From positions 62,001 to 126,000 of the forward strand of contig NZ_FZNP01000016.1 of NCBI RefSeq assembly GCF_900188105.1: a stretch of DNA of 64,000 bases. The letters are read 5' to 3'. The notes beneath the pieces are model-generated. The model was not told where the DNA came from. It did not search any database and worked only from the letters and a program-made list of their open reading frames with translations. Position numbers and translations under genes: made by a program. Shown one piece after another: positions 61,253-64,000 of this stretch; position 1 is the stretch's first letter; each line of letters opens with the position of its first letter. Source of the stretch: Actinomadura mexicana. GTDB taxonomy: Bacteria > Actinomycetota > Actinomycetes > Streptosporangiales > Streptosporangiaceae.

Positions 61253-64000
61253 TCAGCGGCCCGACAGCTCCACCGCCAGCCCCTGGAAGTCGGCCGCCGT
61301 CAGCGACAGCGCGCTGCCGATCGCCTGCGTGGCCTCCGCGCTGCCCAGATGCCGCGTGGCGGCGCGGTCCAGGTAGGCCTCCACGAGCCGCGCCCCGGTC
61401 AGCCGGCCCCGCGGGCGCAGCGAACCCACCTCGCGGTTCACCACCGCCCACGCGTCCGACCCCAGCCGCAGGCTGCGCTCCTCGGCCAGCAGCCGCACCA
61501 GCGCCGCGCGCGCCTGCGTCCCCGTCAGGTCCGGCAGCCGCACCGCCCGCAGGTCCGTCACCAGCTCCGGCGACGCCGCCGACAGCTCCCCGACGCGGTC
61601 CGGCTCGCACGTGCCCAGCAGCGCCGAGTCGTTCACGCCCTCCAGCCGCGTCCGGTAAAGCACCGAGGCGTAGGCGGGGCCCTGCGACTCGTCCAGGATC
61701 AGCCCGTCCAGGCCGTCCAGCAGCAGGACGTGGCCCGCGTGCTCGGCCAGCGCGGCGCGCAGCCCGTCGGGGCCGTGCTCGCGCAGGTCCTCGGCGTGGA
61801 CGGCGTGGACCTCGCCGCTGGAGGCCTCCACCTCCGCCAGCGCGCGGGCCACCATCCGCGCCAGCCGCCGCTGCCCGCTGGAGGGCGCGCCGATCAGCAG
61901 CAGGGCCGGCGCCGACGCGCTCGACACCTCCTGTCCGCGCAGCCGCCGCGCCCACTTGCCGCGCCGCCGCACCTCGGTGACGACGCGCTCGATGTCGTCG
62001 GCGCCGCACAGGAACCGGATCCCGTAGGCCTCGGCGACCTGCGGGGCCTGCTCGGCCACGGGCGCGGACGGCAGCGGGGGCGGCGGCTCGGGCACCGGCG
62101 CCGGGGGCGGCGGCAGCGCCGGGGGCGGCAGATCCGCGTGCGGGGCGGGCGCCGGGACGGGGGACGGCCGGTCGGGGGCCGGCGGCGCGTCCGCGCCGGG
62201 CCACGCCGGGCCGGGGTCGAGCTGGGTGCGGAACGCGTCGGTGTCCAGCTGCGTCTCGTGCGGCTCCGACGGCCACACCGGCTCCGGGACCGGCTCGCTC
62301 ACCGCGGGCCGCTCGGGGGCCTGCTCCCACGCCGGGGCGGGCGGCTCGGGCGCCGGGGGCGGCGCGATCCGCGGCGGCGGCACGTCCGAGCCGAACGGGT
62401 CCGGCGGCGCGGGGGGCTCGGGGCGGCGCTGCCCGCCGAGAGGCTGCCCGCCGAGAGGCTGCCCGCCGAGAGGCTGCCCGCCGAGTGGCTGCCCGGGCGG
62501 GCCCTGCTCGTGGTGGGAGCTCTGCTCCGGCGGCGCTGCCGGAGGGGGCGGGGGAGCGTACTGGAAGGGCGGTTCCAGCGGGGCCGGGGCGGGCGGCTCG
62601 GGCGCGGCGGGCGCGGGAACCGGCGGGGCGGCCGGGGGAGGGGCGGGCGCCACCGCCGGCGGCGGGCCCGGGGCCTCCTGCGCCGGCTCGGGCACCGGCG
62701 CGACCGGCAGGTCGGCGCCGGAGGCGGCGCGCTCGGCGGCCATGTGGGCGCGGGCGGCCTTGATGATGTCCCACGCCGACAGCTCGTCGGTGGAGGGCGG
62801 GGTGTGCATCGCCGGGGACGTCAGCTCCGCCGCGACCGCCTGCGGCACCGCGAACCCGGTCGAGGGCGGCGGCACCTGCGCCAGCCGGCACCACGTCAGC
62901 CCGAGGGTGTAGCTGGTGGCCAGCAGCGCGGCCAGGGCGTCGGAGTCCTCGCTGCGCAGCGCGTCGGGGAGCCGCCCGTCGCGCGGCCACAGCGACCGCA
63001 GCGGGTTCGCCGGGTCGGTCAGCACCGCCTGCAGCGTGCGGGCGCTGTCGGCGTCCAGCCAGCGCTGCAGCGCCGGCAGCGCGCCCGGCGCGGCCTGCAG
63101 GTCGGCGGCCAGGACCGCGATCCCGGCGCGGCGGACCTCGTCGTGGCTGCGTCCCGCCGCGGCCTGGCGCGGCCCGGTCAGCCCCGCGACGATCTCCTGC
63201 AGGTCGTAAAGGGCCAGGCGCAGGTACTCCCCGGGCGCGGTGTCGCGGACCATCGGGGTGGCGAACTCGGCGGGGCAGCGGCGCCGCCACTCCTGCAGGA
63301 TCGCCTCGGGCCCGTACCGGACGGTGGCCATGTCCTGGTTCACCATCCGCAGCGACGCCGCGGTCACCGCGGCCAGCGCGTCGGCGCCGGGGCGGAACCG
63401 GGGGTCGGCCTGCAGCCCGGCGGCGACCTCGTACATGACGCGGGCGATGTGCGCGGCGCCGCCGCCGTCGCCGGCGCCGAGGCGGTGGACGTAGTAGCCG
63501 GCCAGGGTGGCGAAGTCCGGCGGCATCATCCAGTGCAGGTGGTCGGCCGAGGTCGTCAGGAACGGGATGAACGACTCGATCAGCGGGTGCTCGGTCAGCA
63601 CCACCGGGGACCCCGCGCACCACAGCAGCGCGCCCCACGCGGCGGCGACGGTGCTGGGCGTGCCCGGCTGGAACATCGGGTCGCGCTGGGCGAACTGCTG
63701 CGGGTTCACCGCCAGCGCGGTGGTCAGGGCCTGGGAGATGCGGGCGACGACGGCGGTGTCGGGGACGGGCCCGAGGAATCCCAGCGGTGCGACGCGTCCG
63801 GCCGACAGGTCCGGGCCGGTGGGGAACAGCTGCGGCGGGACGGGCGGCGTCCCGGCGCCCTGGGGCGCGGGGACGGCGACGCGGCGGTCCTCGGACTGCG
63901 CGGGGGGCGGGCAGGGGTGCCAGGTGCCGTCCAGTCCGCACCGGTACCAGCGTCCCCACGCGCCGTACAGCCACCATTCGCCGGCGCCCCACAGCATCCG
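61253..64000 (-). CDS. Large Pro-rich protein with degenerate AAA+ domain (start at window edge)
   Basis: At least 914 residues; ATG 63995-63997 may be the start, but the frame is open to the edge. N-terminus: a short Trp-rich module (GEWWLYGAWGRWYRCGLDGTWHPCP), then an all-helical region to about 400, then a long Pro/Ala-rich linker with tandem QPLGG repeats. The C-terminus (about 660-905) resembles CbbX/EccA-type AAA+ ATPases: LLLIGAPSSGQRRLARMVARAL at Walker A has Gln for Lys, and HVLLLDGLDGL at Walker B lacks the catalytic Glu. Thus ATP hydrolysis is unlikely. Possibly a structural or regulatory partner of a secretion system. Not recognised beyond this. Confidence 0.8.
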   Translation of the reverse strand, partial: RMLWGAGEWWLYGAWGRWYRCGLDGTWHPCPPPAQSEDRRVAVPAPQGAGTPPVPPQLFPTGPDLSAGRVAPLGFLGPVPDTAVVARISQALTTALAVNPQQFAQRDPMFQPGTPSTVAAAWGALLWCAGSPVVLTEHPLIESFIPFLTTSADHLHWMMPPDFATLAGYYVHRLGAGDGGGAAHIARVMYEVAAGLQADPRFRPGADALAAVTAASLRMVNQDMATVRYGPEAILQEWRRRCPAEFATPMVRDTAPGEYLRLALYDLQEIVAGLTGPRQAAAGRSHDEVRRAGIAVLAADLQAAPGALPALQRWLDADSARTLQAVLTDPANPLRSLWPRDGRLPDALRSEDSDALAALLATSYTLGLTWCRLAQVPPPSTGFAVPQAVAAELTSPAMHTPPSTDELSAWDIIKAARAHMAAERAASGADLPVAPVPEPAQEAPGPPPAVAPAPPPAAPPVPAPAAPEPPAPAPLEPPFQYAPPPPPAAPPEQSSHHEQGPPGQPLGGQPLGGQPLGGQPLGGQRRPEPPAPPDPFGSDVPPPRIAPPPAPEPPAPAWEQAPERPAVSEPVPEPVWPSEPHETQLDTDAFRTQLDPGPAWPGADAPPAPDRPSPVPAPAPHADLPPPALPPPPAPVPEPPPPLPSAPVAEQAPQVAEAYGIRFLCGADDIERVVTEVRRRGKWARRLRGQEVSSASAPALLLIGAPSSGQRRLARMVARALAEVEASSGEVHAVHAEDLREHGPDGLRAALAEHAGHVLLLDGLDGLILDESQGPAYASVLYRTRLEGVNDSALLGTCEPDRVGELSAASPELVTDLRAVRLPDLTGTQARAALVRLLAEERSLRLGSDAWAVVNREVGSLRPRGRLTGARLVEAYLDRAATRHLGSAEATQAIGSALSLTAADFQGLAVELSGR
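62431..62490. repeat. Four tandem 15-base units within the Pro-rich coding region
   Basis: TGCCCGCCGAGAGGC is repeated at 62431, 62446 and 62461, with one base changed in the copy at 62476. On the coding (minus) strand it encodes QPLGG four times in frame. Unit number could vary between strains without frameshift. Confidence 0.95.

Noticed and set aside
62431..62490. CRISPR-like array
   Set aside because: The 15-base units are contiguous with no spacers and encode in-frame QPLGG repeats.

Overview
The window is a very GC-rich chromosomal segment of an actinomycete. Gene content and order point to a Streptosporangiales/Thermomonosporaceae-type organism (Actinomadura-like); that placement is inference from protein families and synteny, not from a search. 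Supporting signs are frequent GTG starts, TANNNT -10 elements, possible leaderless mRNAs, F420- and mycothiol-type enzyme families, DUF881/Sbp/FHA/MerR synteny with mycobacteria, and DUF5999 and DUF3040 proteins. I saw no tRNA or rRNA genes, insertion sequence, prophage or CRISPR array.

Layout. 1-4405: end of a sensor kinase, a CDP-alcohol phosphatidyltransferase, and a nucleotidyltransferase fused to a phosphomannomutase-like domain. 4413-9666: a class V aminotransferase, an ABCG-type exporter and a divergent MocR regulator/LysE exporter pair. 9739-20830: the conserved actinobacterial block DUF881-sbp-DUF881-FHA (GarA-like)-MerR (FtsR-like)-bifunctional nuclease-MerR, then a flippase-like membrane protein and gcvP behind a tandem glycine riboswitch. 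In mycobacteria gcvH sits between the second DUF881 gene and garA; here it is missing. 21187-25170: small housekeeping and regulatory genes. 25350-33270: nitrate assimilation (narK, assimilatory nitrate reductase, nirD, a uroporphyrinogen-III synthase/winged-helix fusion, sirohydrochlorin chelatase), with three promoters that appear to share a GlnR-type operator. 33222-35776: MarR regulator and DrrAB-type exporter. 35846-39791: secreted phytase-like protein, a principal-type sigma factor and a cation diffusion transporter. 39865-50295: menaquinone synthesis by the o-succinylbenzoate route (menE, menB, menC, menD, and menF about 5 kb away), interleaved with a tyrosine phosphatase, a fatty acid desaturase, a Nei-type glycosylase and a WYL regulator. 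50499-64000: bioY, a spermine-synthase-like protein, SDR, S1C protease, AraC/quinone reductase pair, radical SAM protein, lipoprotein hydrolase, DUF3040, RsbW-like kinase, second WYL regulator and a large Pro-rich protein with a degenerate AAA+ domain that runs to the window edge.

How genes work together. The nitrate genes import and reduce nitrate and supply siroheme; their shared promoter design suggests one nitrogen regulator. menE and menF share a palindrome that overlaps their -35 elements, suggesting one repressor for separated menaquinone genes. A second palindrome, TTAC-N3-GTAA, occurs at four intergenic places, including upstream of a TetR gene, the sigma factor gene and the S1C protease gene. 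These shared sites, found by eye, are the best leads here for undescribed regulation. No unmistakably new multi-gene system is visible.
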